DNA of 20,213 nucleotides, taken from positions 1-20,213 of the forward strand of contig JBGSWN010000105.1 of the NCBI GenBank assembly GCA_041752395.1. Reading direction: 5' to 3'. Position 1 is the stretch's first letter. Each line of letters starts with the position of its first letter. The notes below the pieces were generated by a model, which searched no databases, was not told the origin of the DNA, and saw only the letters and a list, made by a program, of their open reading frames with translations. The position numbers and the translations under genes are program-made. The stretch comes from UBA6168 sp041752395. Its GTDB lineage: Bacteria > Bacteroidota > Bacteroidia > Chitinophagales > Saprospiraceae. Shown here in pieces: positions 6,944 to 13,885 of the stretch.

Positions 6944-8092
6944 ATGAATATCAAATCTAAATTTATGAAAAATAGAATTTCGACCTTGTTACTTAGCTTT
7001 TTACTTTTTGCTAGTGTGTCTTGCCAAAAGGAGGAAGACTTAAATATAAGTTCAAAGGAAGAACTAGTGGAAAAATTGAAAGCAGAAGTATCAAGTAAAG
7101 GCATTCCCTTTATTTCATACTGCGTTGTAAAAAACGAAGAAATGTTATACAGTAGTGCTTTAGGTCTTGCAGATAAAAACAACAATAAGTTAGCAACAGA
7201 CTCTACAAGGTATTTGATAGCCTCCGTTTCTAAAACAGTAACTGCTGTTGCTTTGATGCAATTGGTTGAACAAAATCTTATTTCATTAGATGATGACATC
7301 AATCAATTCCTTCCTTTTTCTGTTCGCAATCCGGATTACCCAAACACCAAAATTACTTATAGGATGTTGCTTAGTCATACTTCGAGTATTTCCGATGAAT
7401 TTCAAGAAACTTTTGTACTAGATTGTTATGGTATAGATTGTCCAATGACTTTGGCTCAATATTTTAATAATGTTTTTACAAGTAATGGCATTTACTTTTC
7501 ATCCGATAATTTTTCAAACAATGAACCTGGCTCCAATGAAGATTACAGCAATTTGGGGTTTGCACTTTTAGGTTATTTAGTCGAAAAAATTACACAAACT
7601 CCTTTTGATGTATATTGTGAAAACAATATTTTTATACCATTAGCCATGAATAAGACAGAATGGAGATTGTCAAATACACCGTTAACAGAATTAGCGATTC
7701 CATATTCACCTGAAATAACTAGCTCCAATCCGCATTATACATTTCCAGATTATCCAAATGGCGGACTACGCACAACTATTTTAGATTTATCTAAGTTTTT
7801 AAGAACCATCATTAACAACGGAACTTTCAATGGTACGCAATTATTATCTCAAGCAAGTATGGCAACGATGAAAACACTTCAATTTGGGAGTTCAGCGCAA
7901 TGTTTGTCATTTTATTATGAAACGATAAATGGTAGAAAATTGTTGGGACATAGCGGTGGCGAAAAAGGCGTAACCGCAGAAATGTATTATGACCCTAACA
8001 CGAATATAGGAATTATCGTTTTTAGTAATGAAGAAGATGCTGAGTTGGATAATATTATTTCACTTTTGTTTAATTTCGGAGAGAAACAATAA
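6944..8092 (+). CDS. Lipoprotein serine hydrolase (class C beta-lactamase / DD-peptidase fold)
   Basis: Exported serine hydrolase of the beta-lactamase-related family. Numbering from the ATG at 6944 (382 residues), the active-site set is Ser94-Val-Ser-Lys97 (SxxK), Tyr201-Ser-Asn203 (YxN), and His336-Ser-Gly-Gly339, the HxG form typical of class C-like esterases and DD-peptidases rather than the KTG of true beta-lactamases. The N terminus has a lipoprotein signal ending ASVSC with Cys27, so it is probably membrane-anchored. An ATG at 6965 gives a shorter signal peptide and is equally plausible; in-frame codons upstream to a TTG at 6893 are unlikely to be used. It lies 292 bases from the membrane gene pair and may have come with a separate cassette. 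Substrate unknown: peptide, ester or beta-lactam. Confidence 0.88.
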   Translation: MNIKSKFMKNRISTLLLSFLLFASVSCQKEEDLNISSKEELVEKLKAEVSSKGIPFISYCVVKNEEMLYSSALGLADKNNNKLATDSTRYLIASVSKTVTAVALMQLVEQNLISLDDDINQFLPFSVRNPDYPNTKITYRMLLSHTSSISDEFQETFVLDCYGIDCPMTLAQYFNNVFTSNGIYFSSDNFSNNEPGSNEDYSNLGFALLGYLVEKITQTPFDVYCENNIFIPLAMNKTEWRLSNTPLTELAIPYSPEITSSNPHYTFPDYPNGGLRTTILDLSKFLRTIINNGTFNGTQLLSQASMATMKTLQFGSSAQCLSFYYETINGRKLLGHSGGEKGVTAEMYYDPNTNIGIIVFSNEEDAELDNIISLLFNFGEKQ

Positions 8093-8140
8093 CGACTTAT
8101 AAAGAAAATTTTACTACCAAACTACTCACAATAGTAAATT

Positions 8141-8255
8141 GATAAAAATGGGGCTTTTGTATTAAATTTTAAATCCGGAGTTGCATTTAATATTTGTGCT
8201 ATACTGACCAATTATGACTTAAATACCCATCATTCCAAAGCCCAAATCGTTGGCC
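8141..8255 (+). repeat. Decayed attC-like element at the right end of the array
   Basis: The right half, CCAAAGCCCAAATCGTTGG, closely resembles the attC4 right arm (GCAAAGCCCCAAACCGTT). The left half AATGGGGCTTTT pairs with it (GGGCTTT with AAAGCCC). ATATTTGTGCT in the loop resembles ACATTTGTGC of the intact sites. The 5' core is missing or degenerate (GATAAAAA), so the element is probably no longer recombinogenic. Separately, GAAACAA at 8083-8089 is complementary to the start of this cassette (5886-5892) but lacks attC arms next to it. The rest of the 231-base gap before the next gene shows only a short CTAC tandem repeat near 8279-8291. Confidence 0.45.
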
Positions 8256-8323
8256 TTCAGCCAAAATCGCCCACCTCACTACCTACCTACCTCCATCATT
8301 TTCCCAGCTTGCAAACTCAACGG

Positions 8324-8992
8324 TTACCCCCCCATCCTCGCCATCATCAAAAACTCCGCAATCCGAAATTCAATCTCCACATCAATGTCCTGCGCTTCTT
8401 CCTTCGAGATTTCGAGCAGGTAAGGGCGGTCGCCAATGCGGTTGTGCTTGCGCATCAGGATTTCTTTAGAGAAAATATAGAGGCAAGAATTCTCCTCGTA
8501 AATCGGTGGCAAATCCTGTGTGCGCAGCAGGATGTTCGGGTTGTGGTTCACGGCACGGGCCAGTTCGTCCCAGAGGCGGGTCTGGAGCCTCGTCACACTG
8601 AACAGTGAGTCGTAAATCGGGTAGTTTTTCAAGAAAATATCCACACCTTTCTTGACGGATTCAGCGGTGAGCAGCGGGTTGGTGCTGTGCGTTTGCAGGA
8701 AGAAATCGGCATCGAGTTGGTTGAGCGTATTCAGCAGCACATCGTTCATCGGGATGTCGCCAGCCCGCAGGTGCATTGGGCGTTCCAACAGCGTGACCGT
8801 CGGGAAATGCTTCGCCGCATCTTCCAAAATGATGGGGCTGTCCGTGTCAATGACCACCTCCCCGATTGCGGAGCAGGCCAACAGGCTCTCAACGACGTGG
8901 TGGTAAAGCGGCTTTCCCGCAAAATCCCGGTAGTTTTTTCCGACCACCCGCTCACTGGAGTGGCGCATGGGGACGATGGCTGCAATCTTCAT
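8324..8992 (-). CDS. Cytidylyltransferase of the CMP-sialic acid / acylneuraminate type
   Basis: 222-residue cytoplasmic enzyme that should activate a sugar acid with CTP. The nucleotide-binding N terminus has the family pattern IVPMRHSSERVVGKN followed by GKPLYHHVVESLL, then TDSP, and LQTHSTNPLLTAE around residues 98-110, with DIDVEIEFRIAE near the C terminus. The length fits the single-domain NeuA/SpsF-like group. No sialic acid or pseudaminic acid synthesis gene is adjacent in the window, so the sugar is open; CMP-Kdo synthetase is less likely because the motifs fit the acylneuraminate group better. It lies downstream of the secG terminator on the same strand and needs its own promoter, for which I see no clear box. 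Confidence 0.88.
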   Translation of the reverse strand: MKIAAIVPMRHSSERVVGKNYRDFAGKPLYHHVVESLLACSAIGEVVIDTDSPIILEDAAKHFPTVTLLERPMHLRAGDIPMNDVLLNTLNQLDADFFLQTHSTNPLLTAESVKKGVDIFLKNYPIYDSLFSVTRLQTRLWDELARAVNHNPNILLRTQDLPPIYEENSCLYIFSKEILMRKHNRIGDRPYLLEISKEEAQDIDVEIEFRIAEFLMMARMGG

Positions 8993-9031
8993 AAACAGAA
9001 TTTAGACATTAGACTTTAGATTTGAGGCAAA

Positions 9032-9069
9032 AAAATAGCTCCGGCTGCTGGGCAGCACGGAGCTATTTT
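9032..9069 (-). terminator. Terminator of the secG transcription unit
   Basis: Perfect 12-bp outer stem AAAATAGCTCCG (9032-9043) / CGGAGCTATTTT (9058-9069), continued by an inner GCTGC/GCAGC pairing with one bulged base. On the - strand it is followed by a run of T, as for an intrinsic terminator of secG. An extra heptamer-type sequence (TTTAGAC ATTAGAC TTTAGAT) lies just outside, at about 8999-9022. Confidence 0.82.
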
Positions 9070-9085
9070 AGTTTAATCTTATTGA

Positions 9086-9340
9086 TTACTGTGACTGAAT
9101 CACTGGTCCAGCAGCACCGCCACCCAACATGAATGTGGTCAGAACGCAAAGCACAATCAGCGCTAAGGCGAGGCCCCAAGTGATTTTTTCAATCATGTCG
9201 GCAGATTTTGCAACGCCGAACATCTGGTTGGCTTGGCCACCAAAAGTGGAGTCAACACCGCCACCTTTTGGGTTTTGAATCAGTACGGAAGCAATCAGCA
9301 GAAAAGCTACGATTGCTATCAAAATTGTCATTGCTACCAT
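9086..9340 (-). CDS. secG: Preprotein translocase subunit SecG
   Basis: Small membrane subunit that assists SecYEG-mediated export through the inner membrane. The 84-residue protein has the SecG layout: helix 1 at about 5-22, the conserved cytoplasmic loop IQNPKGGGVDSTFGG with MFGVAKSAD, helix 2 at about 53-72, and a short Gly-rich tail. Length is normal for Bacteroidota. It follows the TPR-like gene by 95 bases on the same strand, a neighbourhood familiar in this phylum, and ends just before a strong hairpin terminator. A long heptamer hairpin lies in the spacer upstream of it, so expression of secG relative to the gene before it may be set there. Confidence 0.95.
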   Translation of the reverse strand: MVAMTILIAIVAFLLIASVLIQNPKGGGVDSTFGGQANQMFGVAKSADMIEKITWGLALALIVLCVLTTFMLGGGAAGPVIQSQ

Positions 9341-9356
9341 GGTCGTTATTTTTTTT

Positions 9357-9432
9357 AGACGCTAGATTTTAGACATTAGACTTTAGATGAGCATTGCATT
9401 TTCTAAGGTCTATCGTCTATTTTCTAAGGTCT
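9357..9432. repeat. Heptamer-period hairpin (TTAGAC family) upstream of secG
   Basis: The left arm repeats TTAGAC at 7-base steps (TTAGACG CTAGATT TTAGACA TTAGACT TTAGA). The right arm is its imperfect reverse complement (24 of 33 positions pair), with mismatches concentrated at the seventh base of each unit. It fills nearly the whole 95-bp spacer between the TPR-like gene and secG. Confidence 0.7.
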
Positions 9433-9435
9433 TAT

Positions 9436-10455
9436 TTACATTTTTTTATTGAGTTCTTCAATTTTGGCCGCAAATAAACTGCTTTTTTCGGGATATAACA
9501 ACTTCAAATGCTCATACATTGAAATTGCTTTGCCGTAGAGTCGCTGTTTTTCGAGTAAAAGGGCCAAGGTCTCGCTCGCAATTTCCCCATCTTCTTCTAC
9601 GCTTTGCTCCGCAATCTGTTTCGCATCCGGCGGCTCAAGTTCCTCGATTGGGTGGTGCGGCTTGTTGTTCAGCGACAAATCCTTCAAATCGGTGCCCAAA
9701 ATTCCAGCCTCTGGCGGTTTGAATTTTTTCAGCCAAGCATTGAAAGAAGATTTTGGCATCGGGACAGGATGCACGTCCGTTTCATTGGTTATTTCGAGCG
9801 GAATATTGACGACGGGGGCGGCTTTTGGCTCCTCATCCACAGGCACCGGCGCAATTTCGATAGGTGCTTCGTCATTAGCCGAGTCCTCGGTGGCTACCAT
9901 TTCTTCTAGCGTAATTGGCGGTTCTAGCTCATTGCTGCCTGCCGATTCATCCGCTTGCGCAATTTCTTCCACCGCCGTTTCCCCTTCTACTTCCTGCAAA
10001 AAACTCAGGTCGCTGCCTTCCTCTATCTCTTCGTCAATTTCTTCGTCAAAATCCTCCAGCGTAAAATTGATGCTTGGCGGCACGGCAGCTTCCGTTTTTT
10101 TTGCTGGCGCAACGGGGGCCTCCGCTTCCAGTTCGTCCATCATCCCCTCCAATGCCGAGAGGTCTTTCAGCTCCAAAAAGTCCTCGCTCAGGGTGTAGTT
10201 TTCCTGCATTTCCCGCAGGCGGGTGTACTGTTTCACGAGCTGCCGTAGCTTCTTGCGGTCGGGGCTGCTCAGCGAGGCCAGCACTTGGTTTTTATCAAAA
10301 TCCTTGCTCTGGTCAAACAGGCTTTTCAGCAGCAGCAGGTAGCGCAGGTTGGGCGAATACGGGTACTGTAGCACCAAACTCTTCAACTCCTGATAGCTCA
10401 CCTGGTGGAGCATCGAGGGGTTCTTGACGTATTCATGAAAATTCTCTGAGTTCAT
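9436..10455 (-). CDS. Conserved hypothetical protein with C-terminal TPR-like helices
   Basis: 339-residue soluble protein without signal peptide. It has three parts: a helical N-terminal domain (residues 1-110, with LVLQYPYSPNLRYLLLLKSL), a long acidic, low-complexity middle (about 115-265, rich in Glu, Asp, Ala, Pro), and a C-terminal helical pair at about 290-339 (TLALLLEKQRLYGKAISMYEHLKLLYPEKS) that reads like a TPR repeat. Proteins of this type commonly precede secG in Bacteroidota, but their function is not established. It starts 68 bases after the rdgB stop on the same strand, so rdgB, this gene and secG may be one transcript. An assembly or scaffold role is a guess from the TPR-like segment. 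Confidence 0.8.
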   Translation of the reverse strand: MNSENFHEYVKNPSMLHQVSYQELKSLVLQYPYSPNLRYLLLLKSLFDQSKDFDKNQVLASLSSPDRKKLRQLVKQYTRLREMQENYTLSEDFLELKDLSALEGMMDELEAEAPVAPAKKTEAAVPPSINFTLEDFDEEIDEEIEEGSDLSFLQEVEGETAVEEIAQADESAGSNELEPPITLEEMVATEDSANDEAPIEIAPVPVDEEPKAAPVVNIPLEITNETDVHPVPMPKSSFNAWLKKFKPPEAGILGTDLKDLSLNNKPHHPIEELEPPDAKQIAEQSVEEDGEIASETLALLLEKQRLYGKAISMYEHLKLLYPEKSSLFAAKIEELNKKM

Positions 10456-10523
10456 CGTCCTGGGCTGTTGAGTTGGTGAAAAACGGACTAAGTCTTCGCA
10501 AAACTAGATTTTTCTGCTGATAT

Positions 10524-11129
10524 TCAACTGTTTAGACTTGCCAAAAAATCTATCAGCTTACGCACCGCCTTGCCACGGTGGCTGATGGCGTTCTTTTCCG
10601 CTTTCGACAACTCGGCAAAAGTAACACCAAAACCGTCCGGCTGGAAAATCGGGTCGTAGCCAAAGCCTGCCGTTCCCGACCTTTCATTTCTAATCGTGCC
10701 TTCGGCAATGCCCTCGAACAAATGCTCCTTCCCGTCCAAAATCAGGGCGATGACGGTGTAAAAACGGGCCTTCCGGTTGGCCTCGCCCACCATGTTGCGC
10801 AGCACCAAATCCATGTTGTCCTCGGGGTTTTTGCCCTCCCCTGCGTAGCGGGCGGACAGCACGCCCGGCTCGCCGCCCAAGGCTTCGATTTCCAGCCCCG
10901 TGTCCTCCGAAAAGCAGTCCACCCCGCAGTTTTCGTACACGTAGCGGGCTTTTTGGAGGGCATTTCCGGGGATGGTCGGGCTGGTCTCCGGCAGGTCGAG
11001 CGGGCAGCCGATGTCGGTGAGGCCAAGCACTTCGAACTGCCCAGCGAGCAGGTCGTTCACTTCGCTGATTTTGTTCGGGTTGCCGGTGGCAAAAACGATG
11101 GCGGATGGAGCGCCGTGGGTTTTCTTCAT
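10524..11129 (-). CDS. rdgB: XTP/dITP (non-canonical purine NTP) pyrophosphatase
   Basis: House-cleaning enzyme that hydrolyses dITP, XTP and related nucleotides to monophosphates and pyrophosphate, keeping deaminated purines out of DNA and RNA. The 201-residue protein has the Ham1/RdgB signatures: FATGNPNKISEV near the N terminus, FSEDTGLEIEALGG-type active-site loop with SARYAGEG, GTAGFGYDPIF, and SHRGKAVRKL at the C terminus. The ATG at 11129 is preferred because upstream in-frame codons lack family sequence and cross the promoter region shared with prmC. It is divergent from prmC with 83 bases between starts, and may lead the rdgB, TPR-like, secG unit. Confidence 0.95.
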   Translation of the reverse strand: MKKTHGAPSAIVFATGNPNKISEVNDLLAGQFEVLGLTDIGCPLDLPETSPTIPGNALQKARYVYENCGVDCFSEDTGLEIEALGGEPGVLSARYAGEGKNPEDNMDLVLRNMVGEANRKARFYTVIALILDGKEHLFEGIAEGTIRNERSGTAGFGYDPIFQPDGFGVTFAELSKAEKNAISHRGKAVRKLIDFLASLNS

Positions 11130-11212
11130 GTTTTGATTCTTTTTCACAAAAGTGGTGGATTTTGTGATTTTTGCGCAAAGTTTGAAGTCTTCGTCAACAT
11201 CAAAATCAAAAA

Positions 11213-12067
11213 ATGACCGCCACACTAGCCCTCAAGCACATCGTCCAACAACTGCTCGACATCTACGACCCCGGCGAATCGCTCAGCATCGCCTCCATCG
11301 TGCTGGAGGATGCTTTTGGAATAAAACCCAGCCAGATTTCCACAAAAATCAAGCTCGAAAAACCGCAGATCGCTGAACTTGACGCCATCGTCCAGCGCTT
11401 GCTGGCGCACGAACCCGTGCAGTACGTGATGGGGCAAGCGGCATTTTACGGTCTTCGATTCAAAGTGACCCCCGCCGTGCTCATCCCACGGCAAGAGACC
11501 GAGGAGTCTGTCCACTGGGTGCTCGAAACCTGCAAGCAACACCCCGAAATCCACAGCATCCTCGACATCGGGACGGGCAGTGGCTGCATCCCCATCAGCA
11601 TCAAAAAGCGCCGCCCCGACCTCGACGTACACGCCCTCGACGTGAGCGCCGCCGCCCTTGAAGTTGCCGTTGAAAACGACCAATATTATGAAACGGGCGT
11701 GCATTTTTACGAAGTAAATATTTTGGAAAAAAAGGCGTGGAAAGCCCTGCCCAAGTTCGACCTCATCGTGAGCAACCCGCCCTACGTCACGCAGGATGAG
11801 CGGCCCATTTTACCCAAAAATGTGATTGATTTCGAGCCGCACCTCGCCCTTTTTGCCGGAGGCAACGATGCACAGCGGTTTGTGAAGAAAATAGCAGAAT
11901 TTGGCGCCAAACACCTCAACCCCGGTGGCTGGCTTTTTCTGGAAACGAACGAATTTTACGTCCCGATTTCCTCCGGAATACTGGCCAAACATGGCTATGT
12001 GGAGATTGAAACAAGGCAGGATTTGAACAAACGGGACCGGATGGTTTGCGGGAGGAGGCCTGTTTAG
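11213..12067 (+). CDS. prmC: Peptide chain release factor N5-glutamine methyltransferase
   Basis: Methylates the glutamine of the GGQ motif in release factors RF1 and RF2, using S-adenosylmethionine. The 284-residue protein has the N-terminal helical release-factor-binding domain (to about residue 85), motif I DIGTGSG at 118-124, and the diagnostic NPPY at 188-191 followed by VTQDE. GGNDAQRFV near residue 215 is also typical of PrmC. Length is normal. It diverges from rdgB and converges with the SUI1 gene, from which it is separated by a heptamer-type hairpin that may act as the boundary or terminator. Confidence 0.95.
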   Translation: MTATLALKHIVQQLLDIYDPGESLSIASIVLEDAFGIKPSQISTKIKLEKPQIAELDAIVQRLLAHEPVQYVMGQAAFYGLRFKVTPAVLIPRQETEESVHWVLETCKQHPEIHSILDIGTGSGCIPISIKKRRPDLDVHALDVSAAALEVAVENDQYYETGVHFYEVNILEKKAWKALPKFDLIVSNPPYVTQDERPILPKNVIDFEPHLALFAGGNDAQRFVKKIAEFGAKHLNPGGWLFLETNEFYVPISSGILAKHGYVEIETRQDLNKRDRMVCGRRPV

Positions 12068-12151
12068 TCTTCAGTCTGACAGTCTTCAGCCCCCAATTAG
12101 TCCTTTGTAATAGCCTACAATTGCTGACTGCCGGACTGTGGACTGAAGACT
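12066..12151. repeat. Heptamer-type inverted repeat (AGTCTTC family) between convergent genes
   Basis: AGTCTTCAGTC (12066-12076) is perfectly complementary to GACTGAAGACT (12141-12151). The pairing continues inward imperfectly (ACAGTC with GACTGT, CAG with CTG, CAAT with ATTG). CAGTCT/CTGACTG units recur at about 7-base steps. It overlaps the last two bases of prmC and lies between prmC and the convergent SUI1 gene. Confidence 0.68.
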
Positions 12152-12160
12152 GCCAACTTT

Positions 12161-12511
12161 TCACCCCCCCGCTTTCTTCGCTTTCGAGTAGCCTTTTTCC
12201 AATAGAAAAGCCAGCACTTTGTCACGGTGGTCGCCTTGCAGGAGTATCTCGCCATCTTTGGCGGAGCCTCCCACGCCGCACTTTGTTTTCAGCGCCTTCG
12301 CCAATGTTTCCAACGATTCCTCGCTGCCAGAAAAACCTGTGATGAGGGTCACGTCCTTGCCCTTGCGCTGCTTGCGGTCGAGCCAGATTTTCAGCGGTTG
12401 CTGGTTGTTTGACAATTCAGAAACTTGTTCAGGCTCCTCCGGCTGGAAGCTGAAATCGGGGTTCGTGGAAAAGACGAAGCCGAACTGGTCGGGCTTTTTG
12501 TTCTTGCTCAT
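12161..12511 (-). CDS. SUI1/YciH-family translation initiation factor-like protein
   Basis: 116-residue cytosolic protein with a C-terminal SUI1 (eIF1-like) domain from about residue 37: LKIWLDRKQRKGKDVTLITGF, then LETLAKALKTKCGVGGSAKDGEILLQGDHRDKV and LEKGY. The basic RKGKxVT loop and the CGVGGSxKDGxILLQGDHR segment are the family's hallmark. The first ~35 residues are polar and probably disordered. Bacterial members (YciH) bind the ribosome, and a role in initiation fidelity has been proposed; the exact job in Bacteroidota is unclear. Monocistronic appearance; converges on prmC. Confidence 0.92.
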   Translation of the reverse strand: MSKNKKPDQFGFVFSTNPDFSFQPEEPEQVSELSNNQQPLKIWLDRKQRKGKDVTLITGFSGSEESLETLAKALKTKCGVGGSAKDGEILLQGDHRDKVLAFLLEKGYSKAKKAGG

Positions 12512-12556
12512 TGGTGGTGGATTTTGGGCAAAAATACACGAAATAGGATTTTTGAG

Positions 12557-12868
12557 CTATTGCCCCCAAACAATAACCGGGTCAGTTAAAACGAGTGTAT
12601 CGCCATCAACAGCGCAAACAGTATTGCCGACAAAACCACCCAAAAAACAAATAATCGTGCACTCCTCATTGTACACATCCGCACCATCGCCGTTGTAATT
12701 TTCAAACACAAAACCGCTTTGCGTGGTGTACCTTGTAATCGTACTGCTTGGATGAATTTCGTTGGCATTGATTTTCTCAAGCAAGCATTTGGGCAATTTG
12801 GAGTAACCATCCTTGCTGCATCCGAAGAAAAAGGAAAGGTTGAAAAGAAGGAAGACTATTTTTTTCAT
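12557..12868 (-). CDS. Small hypothetical lipoprotein
   Basis: 103-residue predicted lipoprotein. Basic start, hydrophobic stretch to about residue 15, then FFFGC with Cys17 as the likely lipidation site followed by Ser-Lys-Asp. The mature part has four further cysteines (at KCLLEK, EECTIICFL, NTVCAV) that could form disulphides. The layout (CLLEKI, then a Tyr/Asn segment, then NEECTIICFLGG) resembles small Bacteroidota lipoproteins of the DUF6970 kind, though I hold this only tentatively. It sits 45 bases upstream of the SUI1 gene and 48 bases downstream of the EamA gene on the same strand. Function unknown. Confidence 0.72.
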   Translation of the reverse strand: MKKIVFLLFNLSFFFGCSKDGYSKLPKCLLEKINANEIHPSSTITRYTTQSGFVFENYNGDGADVYNEECTIICFLGGFVGNTVCAVDGDTLVLTDPVIVWGQ

Positions 12869-12916
12869 AAAATTTTACCTGTTAGACATTGAATGCAGCA
12901 CTGAAAGTTGGGTGGT

Positions 12917-13774
12917 TCATTTCGACAACAAATTTGCTACCCAGCGCCGGATGCCGAATGTGCCGCCCTTCGCATGTACCCAAATATTCAGCAAGACGCC
13001 AGCGATGACGAGGAGCATCGCCAACACGTTGCCGAGGGTGAGGTGCTCGTGAAAAAAAAGAATGCCGAAAATCGTGGCGAAAATGGCACCGAGGAAATTC
13101 AGGCTCGACACCACGCCCACTTTTTCGCCCTGCAAGGCCATCGTCAAATACACCTGCCCGAAATGGGCAAAAGCGCCAGTCGCAATCAGCAGCAGCCAGT
13201 CCCAGCCTTGTGGCATTTGAAAATTGAAAAGGGTAAAAAACCCGCCGACAATGGTGCCCACCAACTGAAAATAAAAGACCACCACCAACGGATGCTCCTT
13301 GCCGGACAAACTGCGCACCAGCACGTAGGCCACCCCGGACATGACCCCCGCCAACAGCCCCACGCCAAGGTAGAGCCACGAAACCCGTTCGTCAAAACCC
13401 TTGAGTACTGCCACGCCGAGGAAGGAAACGCCAAAGAACAGCCACTGCACGGGCCGCATTTTTTCTTTCAAAAAAATCACTGCTAAGATGGCGGTAAAAA
13501 TGGGCGATGTGTAGCCGATGGTCACGGCAGAGGCCAGCGGCATATTCTGGATGGTGAGAAAGAAAAAGTACAGTGCGGTAGTGCCAGCAACGCCTCTTCC
13601 CACCAGCTGCGGGGTATGCGTCCCCCGCCATTTTACCGAGATTTTATTGAGCCAAAAACTGCTGAAAAGAATGGAAATGACGCAACGGAAAAACACGATT
13701 TCCATGGTCGGCAAGCCCTCCACGCCCTTGATGGTGGCGTTCATCATCGAGAAAAAAATGACCGCCCAAAACAT
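12917..13774 (-). CDS. EamA/DMT-superfamily transporter
   Basis: 285-residue inner-membrane protein of the drug/metabolite transporter superfamily. It shows the expected ten hydrophobic helices arranged as two EamA repeats of five. The first repeat ends with SAVTIGYTSPIFTAILAVIFLKEKM, the second with GVVSSLNFLGAIFATIFGILFFHEHL, the paired signature of the family. The start at 13774 is the only ATG in the open frame before an upstream stop and places helix 1 directly at the N terminus, slightly shorter than usual. Substrate not predictable. It lies 111 bases downstream of the RloB-type gene. Confidence 0.9.
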   Translation of the reverse strand: MFWAVIFFSMMNATIKGVEGLPTMEIVFFRCVISILFSSFWLNKISVKWRGTHTPQLVGRGVAGTTALYFFFLTIQNMPLASAVTIGYTSPIFTAILAVIFLKEKMRPVQWLFFGVSFLGVAVLKGFDERVSWLYLGVGLLAGVMSGVAYVLVRSLSGKEHPLVVVFYFQLVGTIVGGFFTLFNFQMPQGWDWLLLIATGAFAHFGQVYLTMALQGEKVGVVSSLNFLGAIFATIFGILFFHEHLTLGNVLAMLLVIAGVLLNIWVHAKGGTFGIRRWVANLLSK

Positions 13775-13885
13775 GTGGATGACACTGGGGGTAAGGATGG
13801 TGGATGGCTTGGAAGTTTTGATTTTAGCTGGATTGAAGGTGAAAAATACTTGGAAAATACAAGTGGGCAGGTTTGGAAGTAACCT

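Larger units (their letters stand above)
1..8255 (+). mobile_element. Integron-type gene cassette array (no integrase in window)
   Basis: A run of + strand genes is divided by four long attC-like sites. Each cassette starts just after the G of a GTT core, and its first 9-14 bases are complementary to the 5' core of its own attC: 1-10 with 2602-2611, 2731-2745 with 3729-3743 (14 of 15), 3862-3870 with 4752-4760, and 4879-4887 with 5758-5766. This is the footprint of site-specific G/TT exchange and is hard to explain otherwise. Cassettes are about 2.7, 1.1, 1.0, 1.0 and up to 2.4 kb, and most hold two genes. No intI is visible. Since cassette genes point away from the integrase, an integrase or attI would lie left of base 1, or the array may be an integrase-less cluster. 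The right limit near 8255 is uncertain because the last site is decayed. Confidence 0.82.

Noticed and set aside
8309..9019. Open frames on the + strand across 8309-9019
   Set aside because: They are antisense to a well-supported cytidylyltransferase gene on the - strand and show no protein-like pattern; an effect of high G+C content.
9519..10427. Long + strand frames over the TPR-like gene, one with a Ser-rich product
   Set aside because: The serine and proline richness is the mirror of the acidic Glu/Asp stretch encoded on the - strand; no signal or domain supports them.
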